Assembly: GCF_004683865.2 (NCBI RefSeq)
Contig: NZ_CP040761.1
Coordinates: 1-64,000, forward strand
Reading direction: 5' to 3'
Source: Paracoccus liaowanqingii
GTDB taxonomy: Bacteria > Pseudomonadota > Alphaproteobacteria > Rhodobacterales > Rhodobacteraceae
DNA: 64,000 nucleotides
The first letter of the stretch is position 1. Each line of letters begins with the position of its first letter. Below the pieces are notes generated by a model that saw only the letters and a list, made by a program, of their open reading frames with translations, was not told where the DNA came from and searched no databases. Position numbers and translations under genes: made by a program. Positions 56,923 to 64,000 of the stretch are shown piece by piece.

Positions 56923-57879
56923 TCAGGCCAGCAGCCGTTCCGCGGTCGCTTCCGAGGTGATCAGCCCGGTGATCAGCCGTCCGACCAGTGCCGCGCGAAT
57001 CGCCGGCAGCTTGGACTGGCCCGAGGCGACGGCGATCACGTCGCGGGCGGGCCGGCAGGGCAGGGGGGCCGAGGCCACGCGCCGGTTGAAGGCGCAGTCG
57101 ATGATCCGGCCTTGGGCGTCATAGACCCAGCTGGTGATCTCTCCGACAGCACCCGCGCGCGCCAACTCGGCCATCTCGACGGCAGAGAGGAACCCGTCCA
57201 CATGCAGGGGCGCGGTCATGTCCATCTGCCCGATGCCCACCAGCGACAGGTCGGCCCGCGCGCACAGGTCAATGGTGTTGCGCGCCGCCTGCTGGGCCTG
57301 CATCGCCGCCAGTTCCGCCGGATCGCGGGCCAGCACCGGCAGCGGATAGGGGAAATGCGGCGCGCCGATGCGCTCGGCCAGCCGGATGGTGGCGTTGTAG
57401 GGCGTGGCCGAGCCGTCCTCCATCATGTTGCCAAGGCGCGAGACGACGACATGCTGCGGGCAGGACATGCGGGGCAGCTGTTCCACCATGGCGCGCAGGT
57501 TGCGCCCGGTGCCCAGGCTGACGATGCGCCGTTCGGGCGATTTCAGCACGCGCTCCAGATGGGCGGCGGCGGCGATGGCGATGCCCGCCAGCAGGTCCGG
57601 TGCCTCGGGGTCCGAGGGCGCGACTTCGGCCAGCGTCAGCCCGTAGCGGTCGGCCAGCGCCGCGGCCAGGTCCATGCAGCGCCCGATCGGATGGTCCAGC
57701 CGCACCTTGACCAGCCGTTCCGACAGCGCCATCGCCACCAGCCGCTGCGCGGACTGGCGGCTGACGCCCAGCTTGCGGGCGATCTGGTCCTGCGTGTTGC
57801 CCGCCACGTAATACAGCCACCCCGCGCGGGCGGCGTCGTCCAGGCGCGTGGTCTCCGGGGTGAAGCGGTCGGCGCTCAT
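56923..57879 (-). CDS. smoC: SorC/DeoR-type sugar-binding regulator of the polyol operon
   Basis: A 318-residue regulator: N-terminal helix-turn-helix (GWLYYVAGNTQDQIARKLGV, SRQSAQRLVAMALSERLVKV) and a C-terminal sugar-phosphate-type binding domain (IVSLGTGRNLRAMVEQLP, GIGQMDMTAPLHVDGFLS, DVIAVASGQSKLPAIRAAL). SorC-family proteins control polyol operons and respond to the sugar or its phosphate. It starts four bases inside the HAD gene and lies 133 bases upstream of smoE, same strand. Symbol by analogy with smo loci. Confidence 0.82.
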   Translation of the reverse strand: MSADRFTPETTRLDDAARAGWLYYVAGNTQDQIARKLGVSRQSAQRLVAMALSERLVKVRLDHPIGRCMDLAAALADRYGLTLAEVAPSDPEAPDLLAGIAIAAAAHLERVLKSPERRIVSLGTGRNLRAMVEQLPRMSCPQHVVVSRLGNMMEDGSATPYNATIRLAERIGAPHFPYPLPVLARDPAELAAMQAQQAARNTIDLCARADLSLVGIGQMDMTAPLHVDGFLSAVEMAELARAGAVGEITSWVYDAQGRIIDCAFNRRVASAPLPCRPARDVIAVASGQSKLPAIRAALVGRLITGLITSEATAERLLA

Positions 57880-58535
57880 CCCGGCACGCCCTCGATCCGG
57901 GCCAGCAGGGCGGGAAAATCGCGCCAGTCGGCGAAGCTGTCATGCCCTTCGGGCGCGGGCTGGCCCGCCAGATGCGCCCCGCCCGCATAATGCAGCACCC
58001 GCATCCCGGCGGCGCGGGCCGCGGCGAGGCCCGGGGCGCTGTCCTCGATCACCAGCGCATGGGAGGGCTCCGCGCCCATTTGGGCGGCCGCGAACAGGAA
58101 CAGGTCGGGGGCGGGCTTGCCCTGCGCCACCTGGCTGGCGGTGAAGACATGCGGGCCGAACCGCGTGGAAAGCCCCAGCACCTCCAGGGTCCGCGCCACC
58201 CGCGGCGGGCTGGAGGAGGTGGCCACGCAGACCGGCCGGTCCAGCGCCGCCAGCAGCTCGACGATGCCAAGCGTGGGCGCCAGGTCGGTGGCAAAGCGGT
58301 CCAGCAGCCGCGCGCGATAGCGGGCCTCGAAATCCTCGGGCAGCACCCGGGCCAGCCGGTCGCGGATATGGGCGGCGACGGTCGGAAAGCTGCGGCCCAG
58401 GAAATCGCGGCGCACGTCGTCCAGCGTCAGCGCGATGCCCAGACCCGCCAGCTGGTCGATCAGCACCTCGGCCGACAGGATCTCGCTGTCGGCGATCACG
58501 CCGTCGCAGTCGAAGATGATCAGATCCACCCGCAT
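57876..58535 (-). CDS. HAD-family sugar-phosphatase-like hydrolase
   Basis: A 219-residue haloacid-dehalogenase phosphatase with cap: motif I IIFDCDGVIADSE (nucleophile Asp), motif II VCVATSSSPPRVART, motif III Lys in GKPAPDLFLFAA and motif IV VIEDSAPGLAAARAAGM. This is the beta-phosphoglucomutase/sugar-phosphatase subclass. AGGAGG lies seven bases before ATG 58535. Its stop overlaps the SorC gene start, so it is the first gene of the polyol regulatory pair; it might dephosphorylate a sugar or polyol phosphate. Confidence 0.85.
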   Translation of the reverse strand: MRVDLIIFDCDGVIADSEILSAEVLIDQLAGLGIALTLDDVRRDFLGRSFPTVAAHIRDRLARVLPEDFEARYRARLLDRFATDLAPTLGIVELLAALDRPVCVATSSSPPRVARTLEVLGLSTRFGPHVFTASQVAQGKPAPDLFLFAAAQMGAEPSHALVIEDSAPGLAAARAAGMRVLHYAGGAHLAGQPAPEGHDSFADWRDFPALLARIEGVPG

Positions 58536-58642
58536 CGCGCCGCCTCCTGTCGGTTGCCGCAGCCTTAGTCGCATTTGCGCCCGTGGGAAATAGCCCAGCA
58601 TCGCCGCCACGGAACCGCCCCGCCCCGGCCGGGTTGACGGGC

Positions 58643-60046
58643 ATGAGCACAACCGACCCCGCCGGGACCCATCCCGCCCGCCATGTCCGCCCCGAGGATC
58701 ACGACCGCGCCGTCTGGCTGCGCGCCGGGGCGTGGCTGGCACTGGCGGCGGGGCTGCTGGCGCTGCCCTTCATCGTCATCCTGATGGGCGACCCGCCCGC
58801 CGCGCGGGGTCTGACGCGCGACCTGTCCCTGGGCCTGGGCTTTGCCACCCTGTCGCTGGCGGGGATGCAGTTCGCGCTGACCGGACGGCTGAAGCCGCTG
58901 TTGCATCCTTTCGGCGCCGACATCGTGGTGGTGTTCCACCGCTTCCTGTCCTGGGGGCTGGTGGCGCTGATGCTGGGGCATTTCGGCATGCTCTACATCT
59001 GGCACAAGGACGATCTGGGCGTGCTGAACCCGCTGCAGGCGGAACTGCATATGACCGCCGGGCGCGTGGCGATGGGCTGCTTCCTGGCGCTGGTCGTCAG
59101 TTCCGAGTTCCGCAAGCGGCTGAAGCTGGACTATCTGTGGTGGCGGTACCTGCATGTCGCGCTGGCGATCACCGGCTTCGGCATGGCGATCTGGCATGTG
59201 CTGGGCGCGGGGCATTTCACCGGCCAGGACGGCACGCGCGGGCTGTGGCTGGCGGCGACGCTGGCGTGGCTGGGGCTGCTCCTCTGGACACGCCTGCTGC
59301 GCCCGTGGCAGCAATCGCGCAACCCTTGGCGCGTGACCGAGAACCGCGACGAGGGCGACGGCGTCCATACGCTGGTCCTGGCCCCCGAGGGCAAGCCGCT
59401 GCGCGGCTGGCGCCCGGGGCAGTTCGCGTGGCTGGCCATTGGCAACAGCCCCTTCGCGCTGCGCGAACACCCCTTCACCATCTCGACCGCGCCCGACAAG
59501 GGCAACCATGTGCGCTTTTCCATCAAGCCCCTGGGCGATGACAGCAAGCGTCTGTCGCAGACGCCGGTCGGCGCGCGGGCCTGGGTCGACGGCCCCTATG
59601 GCACCTTCTCGGTCGACCGCGAGGCCGATGCGGGCGGCTTCGTGATGATCGCGGGCGGGGTCGGGGTGACGCCGGTCATCGCCAACCTGCATGCGCTGCA
59701 GGAACGCCGCGACCCGCGCCCGGTGATCCTGCTTTATGCCAACGACGATTGGGACCAGATCGCCTTCCGCGACCAGCTGGCCCGGATCGCGCAGGACATC
59801 GACCTGCGCGTGACCCATGTGATCAAGACCCCGCCCGATGGCGGCGACTGGCCGCCCGAGGATCACGTGACGCGCGACGGCATGATCGATGCCGCGGCCC
59901 TGGCCGATCTGCTGCCCCCCGAAAGCCGCGACTGGCCGCACATGCTGTGCGGGCCCCCGCCGATGCTGGACGCCGTCCGCACCGCCCTGCTGCAGATGGG
60001 CGTGCCACGCCGCCGCATCGACAGCGAAATCTTCGAGATGGTCTGA
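58643..60046 (+). CDS. Ferric-reductase-like flavoprotein (haem membrane domain plus FAD/NAD domain)
   Basis: A 467-residue membrane oxidoreductase. Six helices (about 28-225) contain the His pairs of a ferric-reductase haem domain (VVFHRFLSWGLVALMLGHFG, YLHVALAITGFGMAIWHVLG). The cytosolic half is a ferredoxin-NADP reductase module: FAD site ALREHPFTISTAP, NAD site VMIAGGVGVTPVIANLHAL and the C-terminal LCGPPPMLDAVR. It would pass electrons from NAD(P)H across the membrane to iron or oxygen. ATG 58643 is the first start matching the hydrophobic domain; no clear ribosome site precedes it. Confidence 0.85.
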   Translation: MSTTDPAGTHPARHVRPEDHDRAVWLRAGAWLALAAGLLALPFIVILMGDPPAARGLTRDLSLGLGFATLSLAGMQFALTGRLKPLLHPFGADIVVVFHRFLSWGLVALMLGHFGMLYIWHKDDLGVLNPLQAELHMTAGRVAMGCFLALVVSSEFRKRLKLDYLWWRYLHVALAITGFGMAIWHVLGAGHFTGQDGTRGLWLAATLAWLGLLLWTRLLRPWQQSRNPWRVTENRDEGDGVHTLVLAPEGKPLRGWRPGQFAWLAIGNSPFALREHPFTISTAPDKGNHVRFSIKPLGDDSKRLSQTPVGARAWVDGPYGTFSVDREADAGGFVMIAGGVGVTPVIANLHALQERRDPRPVILLYANDDWDQIAFRDQLARIAQDIDLRVTHVIKTPPDGGDWPPEDHVTRDGMIDAAALADLLPPESRDWPHMLCGPPPMLDAVRTALLQMGVPRRRIDSEIFEMV

Positions 60047-60049
60047 CAG

Positions 60050-60145
60050 ATGCGCCCGATCCTTGCCCGCGTTCTTGCCGCCGCGATGGTGGCCTTGGCC
60101 TTCGGGCTGGCCTTGGCCTTCGCGCTGGCCCTGCCCTCGGCCTGA
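60050..60145 (+). CDS. Tiny hydrophobic ORF after the ferric-reductase-like gene
   Basis: A 31-residue ORF, MRPILARVLAAAMVALAFGL followed by ALAFALALPSA, begins three bases after the previous stop and encodes one membrane helix with an Ala/Leu/Phe repeat. Basic N-terminus and close spacing allow a small membrane subunit, but the codon pattern of an Ala-rich stretch in GC-rich DNA could arise by chance. Confidence 0.25.
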   Translation: MRPILARVLAAAMVALAFGLALAFALALPSA

Positions 60146-60150
60146 CCCCC

Positions 60151-61239
60151 TCAGCCCGGCATCTGCAGGATGCCCTTGTCGGCCAGTTTTGCGTCGGCCT
60201 GCTTCGCGTCTGGCGAGGCCTCGACCTCCAGCCGGCGGCGGGGCAGGGCGCCCGGCTGGTCGTGCTGCAGATAGGCCAGCAGATGCTCGCGGATCTCGCA
60301 GCGCAGATCGAAGGCGCGGCCCGCATTGCGCGCGCTGGCCAGGATCCGCACCTCGGTCACGCTTTCGCGGAAATCGGTGACCTGCAGCGCGAAGACGTCC
60401 TTGTCCCACAGCGCCGAGGCGCGCACGATCCGCTCGGCCTCGGCCCGCAGGTCGGGGATGCTGACGGCATAGTCCACATACAGCATCACCACCCCGATCA
60501 GCGTCGCATCCGAGCGGGTCCAGTTCTGGAAGGGCTGTTCCATGAAATAGCTCAACGGCACGATCAGGCGGCGCTTGTCCCAGATGCGGATGACGACATA
60601 GGTGCCGCCGATCTCCTCGACATTGCCCCACTCGCCATCGACGATCACCGCGTCGTCGATGCGGATGGGCTGGGTGATGGCCAGCTGGATCCCCGCAAAC
60701 AGGTTCCGCAGCACCGGCTGCAGCGCCAGACCCACGACCAGGCCCGCGGCGCCGGCCGAGGCCAAGAGGCTGACCCCGTATTGCCGCACCCCGTCGATGG
60801 TCATCAGTATGGCGCTGATGCCCACCGCCAGGATCAGCATCGAGCCCACCTGCTGCAGGATGCGCGACTGCGTGACATGCTTGCGCGCCAGCAGGTTGTC
60901 CTCGACATCCATGCGGAAGCGGCGCAGGTGCAGCGCCACCCAGATTTGCAGCGCCGCCCGCGCCACCATCGTCAGGCAGGCGATGAAGGACAGCAGCAGC
61001 ACATGGCGCAGGGTCGCGGTCTGATCGACCGTCAGGGGGGCGATGCGGGCGGCCAGCGACAGGCCGACGATGATCAGCGCTAGCTGCACCGCCATGCGGG
61101 TGCGCGCCAGAAGCGGCCCCCAGAAATCGCTGCGCCTTGAGATCAGGCGCAGCACGACGCGCTGGATCACCAGCCAGCCCAGCCATGACAGGCCCAGGGC
61201 CACCAGAAAGATCAGCGCGGTTTCAGTCCAGCGGTCCAT
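60151..61239 (-). CDS. MscS-family mechanosensitive channel
   Basis: A 362-residue channel. Four membrane helices (FLVALGLSWLGWLVIQRVVL, LALIIVGLSLAARI, HVLLLSFIACLTMVARAALQ, ILAVGISAILMTIDG) precede the pore helix and beta domain with GLALQPVLRNLFAGIQLAIT, IRIDDAVIVDGEWGNVEEIG and RRLIVPLSYFMEQPFQNWTR. The C-terminus is a mixed alpha/beta vestibule with a Lys/Asp-rich tail. It relieves osmotic pressure. A stress-type promoter pattern lies 62 bases upstream of ATG 61239. Confidence 0.88.
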   Translation of the reverse strand: MDRWTETALIFLVALGLSWLGWLVIQRVVLRLISRRSDFWGPLLARTRMAVQLALIIVGLSLAARIAPLTVDQTATLRHVLLLSFIACLTMVARAALQIWVALHLRRFRMDVEDNLLARKHVTQSRILQQVGSMLILAVGISAILMTIDGVRQYGVSLLASAGAAGLVVGLALQPVLRNLFAGIQLAITQPIRIDDAVIVDGEWGNVEEIGGTYVVIRIWDKRRLIVPLSYFMEQPFQNWTRSDATLIGVVMLYVDYAVSIPDLRAEAERIVRASALWDKDVFALQVTDFRESVTEVRILASARNAGRAFDLRCEIREHLLAYLQHDQPGALPRRRLEVEASPDAKQADAKLADKGILQMPG

Positions 61240-61300
61240 GCAATCCTCGTGCGTCTTGGGATCCTCGGGGGCGCGTGTCGCGCGCCTCCGTCCCGGGCGC

Positions 61301-61326
61301 AACCCCCGCGTGCAACCGCCCGTTCC
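61301..61326 (-). promoter_or_regulatory. Candidate EcfG-type (GGAAC-N19-TT) promoter of the MscS channel
   Basis: On the minus strand GGAAC (61326-61322), 19 bases, then TT (61302-61301) within GGGTTG. The leader to ATG 61239 would be about 55 bases. Same pattern as before glgE and the acidic secreted protein. Confidence 0.45.
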
Positions 61327-61402
61327 GCACGGGTCCGCCTTACGGGCAGGGGGCCCGCCCCCCGCCGCCGCGCAGGCAGACGGTGCCGCCCTGCCGGTCG
61401 AT

Positions 61403-61417
61403 CTGCCCGCCGGGCAG
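61403..61417 (-). terminator. Weak hairpin after the serine hydrolase gene
   Basis: CTGCCC-GCC-GGGCAG lies 13 bases after the stop of the serine hydrolase on the minus strand. The stem has six G/C-rich pairs but no T-run, so termination would be inefficient. Confidence 0.3.
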
Positions 61418-61429
61418 GCAGGGTGCGGT

Positions 61430-62677
61430 TCAGTCCGGTGCCCCCTCCGGTGCCGCCCCGTCCAGCGCGGCCGAGATCGCGTCGAAGACCAGCAGCGGAT
61501 CGACGGGCTCGCGGCCAAGCGGCTTGGGCTGGGCCATGTGCGTGGCGATCACCACGCCGCGCGCGGGGTTGATGTAGATGTTCTGTCCCTGGATGCCGAT
61601 CGCCGCATAGGCGCCGTCCGCGATCGAGGGCTCGGTCCAGCCCGGCCACCACATGTAGCCATAGTCGATCTGGGCCCCGCCTGTCAGGACCTGCGGCTGG
61701 CCTGCCGTCTCGGTCCAGCCCTCGGGCAGGACGGGCTGGCCGTCGATCATCCCGCCCTCCAGGAAGAACTGGCCGAAGCGGGCATAGTCGCGCAGCGTGG
61801 CCGACAGGCCGCTGCCGCCGATCTCGGTGCCGTCGGGGCTATCCAGCCACCAGTTGGCATCGGCCTCCATCCCGTAGGGCTGCCAGATCTTCTGCGACAG
61901 GTAGTCCGACAGCGGCTGGCCGGTGGCGCCGGTCACGATCTCGGCCAGGACCTGCGTCTCTCCGGTGGAATAGGTGTGGTGGGTGCCGGGCTCATGGGCG
62001 CGGGGCAGGGCGGCCATCACCTCCATCGCGGCGCCGGGGCGCTGTTCGATCTGCGCGCGCAGCAGGGCACGGCGGTCCGAGGTAGGGTCGGTATAGGTCT
62101 CGTTCCACGCCACGCCCGAGGCCATCAGCAGGATGTCGTGGATGCTGACCCCGTCATAGGCGCTGCCCGCCAGCGCGGGCACGTACTCGGTCACCATGTC
62201 GTCCAGGCCGCCGATATGCCCGTCGCGGATCGCCGCGCCCACCAGGGTCGAGGTGACGGACTTGGCCACCGACATCGACATCCAGCGCGTGTCGGGCGTG
62301 TTGCCCCGCTGATAGGTCTCATAGACCACCGCGCCGTCCTTCAGCACGATCATCCCCGCCACATTGTCCAGCGACAGGAAGTCGTAGAGGTCATGGGTCG
62401 CCTCGCCCACCTGATAGGTCAGCGTGGCTTCCAGATCGACCGGGGCCTGTGGCAGGTCCCGGGCCGTGTCGCCCGCCGCGATGGTGCGGGTCGGGAACAG
62501 CCGGTCGATGTTGCGGAAGGTGCTGACGGCCAGATCGGGGGTCAGGTGGCCGTCATAGACATCCTCGATCGTGCCGATGGGCTCGTCGGCATGGGGATAG
62601 CCCTGGGCCGCTGCGGACAGCGGCAGGGCAAGCCCCGCCAGCAGCAGGGCCAGGGGGGTGGGCAGGCATCGGGTCAT
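61430..62677 (-). CDS. Serine hydrolase of the class C beta-lactamase fold
   Basis: A 415-residue exported protein (signal peptide ending near LSAAAQG). The beta-lactamase-type active site is MSMSVAKSVTS (Ser-x-x-Lys) with a downstream Tyr motif HTYSTGETQVLAEI. Neighbours in the family include esterases and 6-aminohexanoate-dimer hydrolase-like enzymes (GGSGLSATLRDYARFGQFFL, YGYMWW). A true beta-lactamase role is not implied. ATG 62677 has GGAGG upstream. It lies downstream of the cyclodeaminase-family gene with a 90-base gap. Confidence 0.82.
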   Translation of the reverse strand: MTRCLPTPLALLLAGLALPLSAAAQGYPHADEPIGTIEDVYDGHLTPDLAVSTFRNIDRLFPTRTIAAGDTARDLPQAPVDLEATLTYQVGEATHDLYDFLSLDNVAGMIVLKDGAVVYETYQRGNTPDTRWMSMSVAKSVTSTLVGAAIRDGHIGGLDDMVTEYVPALAGSAYDGVSIHDILLMASGVAWNETYTDPTSDRRALLRAQIEQRPGAAMEVMAALPRAHEPGTHHTYSTGETQVLAEIVTGATGQPLSDYLSQKIWQPYGMEADANWWLDSPDGTEIGGSGLSATLRDYARFGQFFLEGGMIDGQPVLPEGWTETAGQPQVLTGGAQIDYGYMWWPGWTEPSIADGAYAAIGIQGQNIYINPARGVVIATHMAQPKPLGREPVDPLLVFDAISAALDGAAPEGAPD

Positions 62678-62767
62678 GGGAACCTCCATCCGGTCGGCGC
62701 GGGGGGCGTCCCCGACATGGAAGGCCAGATCTGCGCGTCCTGCAACAGAAAGCTGCGGGCGCCCCCG

Positions 62768-63721
62768 TCAGTCCACGGCCCCGGGCAGGGTGCCGCCGAT
62801 CCGCGCCGCGATATGGGCCGCGATCATCGTGTCCAGATGCGCGCCCCCGCCGTTCTTGAAGACGGTGATCTCGTCCGACGCGGCCCGCCCGCAGGTGCCC
62901 GGCACCAGATCGTAGAGATCGCCGATCACGTCGGCCTCGGTCAGCACGCCCGCGGCGATGGGGATGGTCAGCTCTCCGATATGGTGGATCGTCGTCGCGC
63001 GGCTGTCCACGAAGACGCGGGCCTCGCGCATCAGGGCGTCATCGGCCTCGCGCATGTCCGCCTTGTAGGCGCCGATCAGGTCGACATGGGTGCCGGGCCG
63101 CACCCAGTCCCCGTGCAGGACCGGCTGCCGTGCCATCGTCGCGGTCGAGATGATGTCGGCCTGACCCGCCGCCGCCGCCAGGTCGGTCACGGCGGTGACG
63201 CCATAGCCCTCGTCGGCCATCTGCCGGGCCAGCGCCTCGGCCTGCTCGGGGCGGCGGGCCCAGACCTGGATGCGGTCGATCTGCGGCATCCCGGCGCCAT
63301 AGGCGCGGACCAGCCCCCGCGCCAGCGTGCCTGCGCCGACGATCAGCAGGCTGGTGCTGTCGGGCCGCGCCAGCAGCTGCGCGCCCAGCACGGAATCCCC
63401 CGCCGTCTTGAACTCGGTCACCAGCGCGCTTTCGATCACGGCGCAGAGGGTGCCGTGGTCGGGCTCGAAGAACATCATCGCCCCCTGCACGGTGGGCAGG
63501 CCATGGGCTGGGTTCCGGTCGAAGACCGTCACCGCCTTCACGCCGTAGCCCACCCCCGGCAGATAGGCCGCCCGCGTCAGCATCGTCCCCTGCGCGGGCC
63601 CCAGGAACAGATCGCCCAGTTCGGGGCGGCCCGCCTTGTGGCCTTCGCGCAGCGCCGCGATGGCGCCGGTCCAGTCGATCCGGCCATGGGCCGCGGCATA
63701 GGTGATCAGGTCGAGGGTCAT
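62768..63721 (-). CDS. Ornithine cyclodeaminase/mu-crystallin family protein
   Basis: A 317-residue NAD(P)-binding protein. The Rossmann motif LLIVGAGTLARGLVRAYGAG and GVKAVTVFDRNPAHGLPTVQ and IGAYKADMREADDALMREA are family features; the Lys of the substrate site is in GVKAV. Members include ornithine cyclodeaminase, alanine dehydrogenase and ketimine reductases, so the substrate cannot be named. It follows a dienelactone-hydrolase-type gene on the same strand by 20 bases, suggesting one operon. Confidence 0.82.
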   Translation of the reverse strand: MTLDLITYAAAHGRIDWTGAIAALREGHKAGRPELGDLFLGPAQGTMLTRAAYLPGVGYGVKAVTVFDRNPAHGLPTVQGAMMFFEPDHGTLCAVIESALVTEFKTAGDSVLGAQLLARPDSTSLLIVGAGTLARGLVRAYGAGMPQIDRIQVWARRPEQAEALARQMADEGYGVTAVTDLAAAAGQADIISTATMARQPVLHGDWVRPGTHVDLIGAYKADMREADDALMREARVFVDSRATTIHHIGELTIPIAAGVLTEADVIGDLYDLVPGTCGRAASDEITVFKNGGGAHLDTMIAAHIAARIGGTLPGAVD

Positions 63722-63741
63722 GGCCGCTCCTTCAGGTGGGA

Positions 63742-64000
63742 TCAGGCCAGGTGCTGGCGGAACCAGTTGATGGTACGGGTCCAGGCCAGCTCTGCCGCCT
63801 CGGCGTCGTAGCGGGGCGTGGAATCGTTGTGAAAGCCGTGGCCGGTGCCTTCGTAGATATAGGCCTCGTAGGGGGTCCCGGCCGCGTCCAGCGCCTGCTG
63901 GTAGGCGGGCCAGCCCTCGTTCACGCGCGGATCCTCCTCGGCGTAATGCAGCAGCAGGGGTGCGCGGATGCGAGGCGCGTCGGCCGGATCGGCCTGCCGC
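63742..64000 (-). CDS. Dienelactone-hydrolase-type protein (3' part, continues beyond the window)
   Basis: The last 85 or so residues of an alpha/beta hydrolase of the dienelactone hydrolase family: [14 protein letters not shown] with the catalytic Asp, then [20 protein letters not shown] with the catalytic His, ending NWFRQHLA. The nucleophile Cys or Ser motif lies outside the window. Its stop is 20 bases before the cyclodeaminase-family gene. Confidence 0.82.
   Translation of the reverse strand, partial: RQADPADAPRIRAPLLLHYAEEDPRVNEGWPAYQQALDAAGTPYEAYIYEGTGHGFHNDSTPRYDAEAAELAWTRTINWFRQHLA

Noticed and set aside
58611..58635. GGAAC-N18-TT before the ferric-reductase-like gene as a firm promoter
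   Set aside because: Only seven bases from the chosen start codon; no alternative downstream start fits the protein.

Overview
This 64 kb window is very GC-rich with closely packed genes. Protein content points to an alphaproteobacterium of the Rhodobacteraceae, Paracoccus-like: smo-type sorbitol/mannitol ABC transporter, GlgE with a TreS-maltokinase fusion, FAT GUY receivers, HWE kinase. A complete repABC cassette (repA, repB, repC, an antisense RNA and two identical 16-bp parS palindromes) lies at 47.4-51.1 kb, so the sequence is from an extrachromosomal replicon (large plasmid or chromid) and spans its replication origin. I see no rRNA, tRNA, CRISPR array or insertion sequence.

Layout. 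0-5.4 kb: a SleB-like cell wall hydrolase, a YoaK-type membrane protein, and phnDCEE behind a Pho box. 5.5-12.4 kb: a small zinc-finger/HNH protein, an RTX repeat protein, a histidine kinase and response regulator pair, a PHB-depolymerase-type esterase and an MscS channel. 12.5-13.5 kb: wreckage of a chemotaxis locus (truncated CheY head-to-head with the C-terminal tip of a chemoreceptor, and a gene with an in-frame stop). 13.8-24.9 kb: a D-apiose/D-apionate catabolic locus. A seven-gene leftward operon apnO-dctPQM-apsD-apnL-nanR-like regulator diverges from oiaK-oiaX (DUF1537 kinase and RuBisCO-like protein); a DMT permease follows. 25.0-35.1 kb: a DNA glycosylase, then the alpha-glucan operon glgE-treS/mak-glgB-malQ.

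35.1-41.7 kb: an acidic secreted protein, a frameshifted sorbosone-dehydrogenase-type gene, glyoxalase, YitT, a GlcG-type protein, Rieske protein, hppD with a divergent Lrp regulator, and a MarR regulator. 41.7-46.1 kb: a signalling module made of a CheB-CheR-PAS-HWE kinase, a FAT GUY single-domain receiver, a second FAT GUY receiver carrying a C-terminal sigma-region-2-like domain, and a 51-residue NepR-like ORF. 46.2-51.1 kb: a Fic protein with a striking inverted repeat at its promoter, then repABC. 51.1-58.5 kb: a polyol locus (mtlK, smoKGFE, SorC-type regulator, HAD phosphatase). 58.6-64.0 kb: a ferric-reductase-like flavoprotein, a second MscS channel, a serine hydrolase, an ornithine-cyclodeaminase-family enzyme and the 3' part of a dienelactone hydrolase.

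Two observations may be connected. The signalling module has a kinase, FAT GUY receivers, a receiver fused to a sigma-like domain in reverse order to PhyR, and a NepR-like peptide, so it resembles a rearranged general-stress-response switch. Several stress-themed genes in the same window (cell wall hydrolase, glgE operon, acidic secreted protein, MscS) are preceded by GGAAC-N18/19-TT, the promoter pattern of EcfG/RpoE2 sigma factors. No EcfG gene is in the window, so the link is inference.
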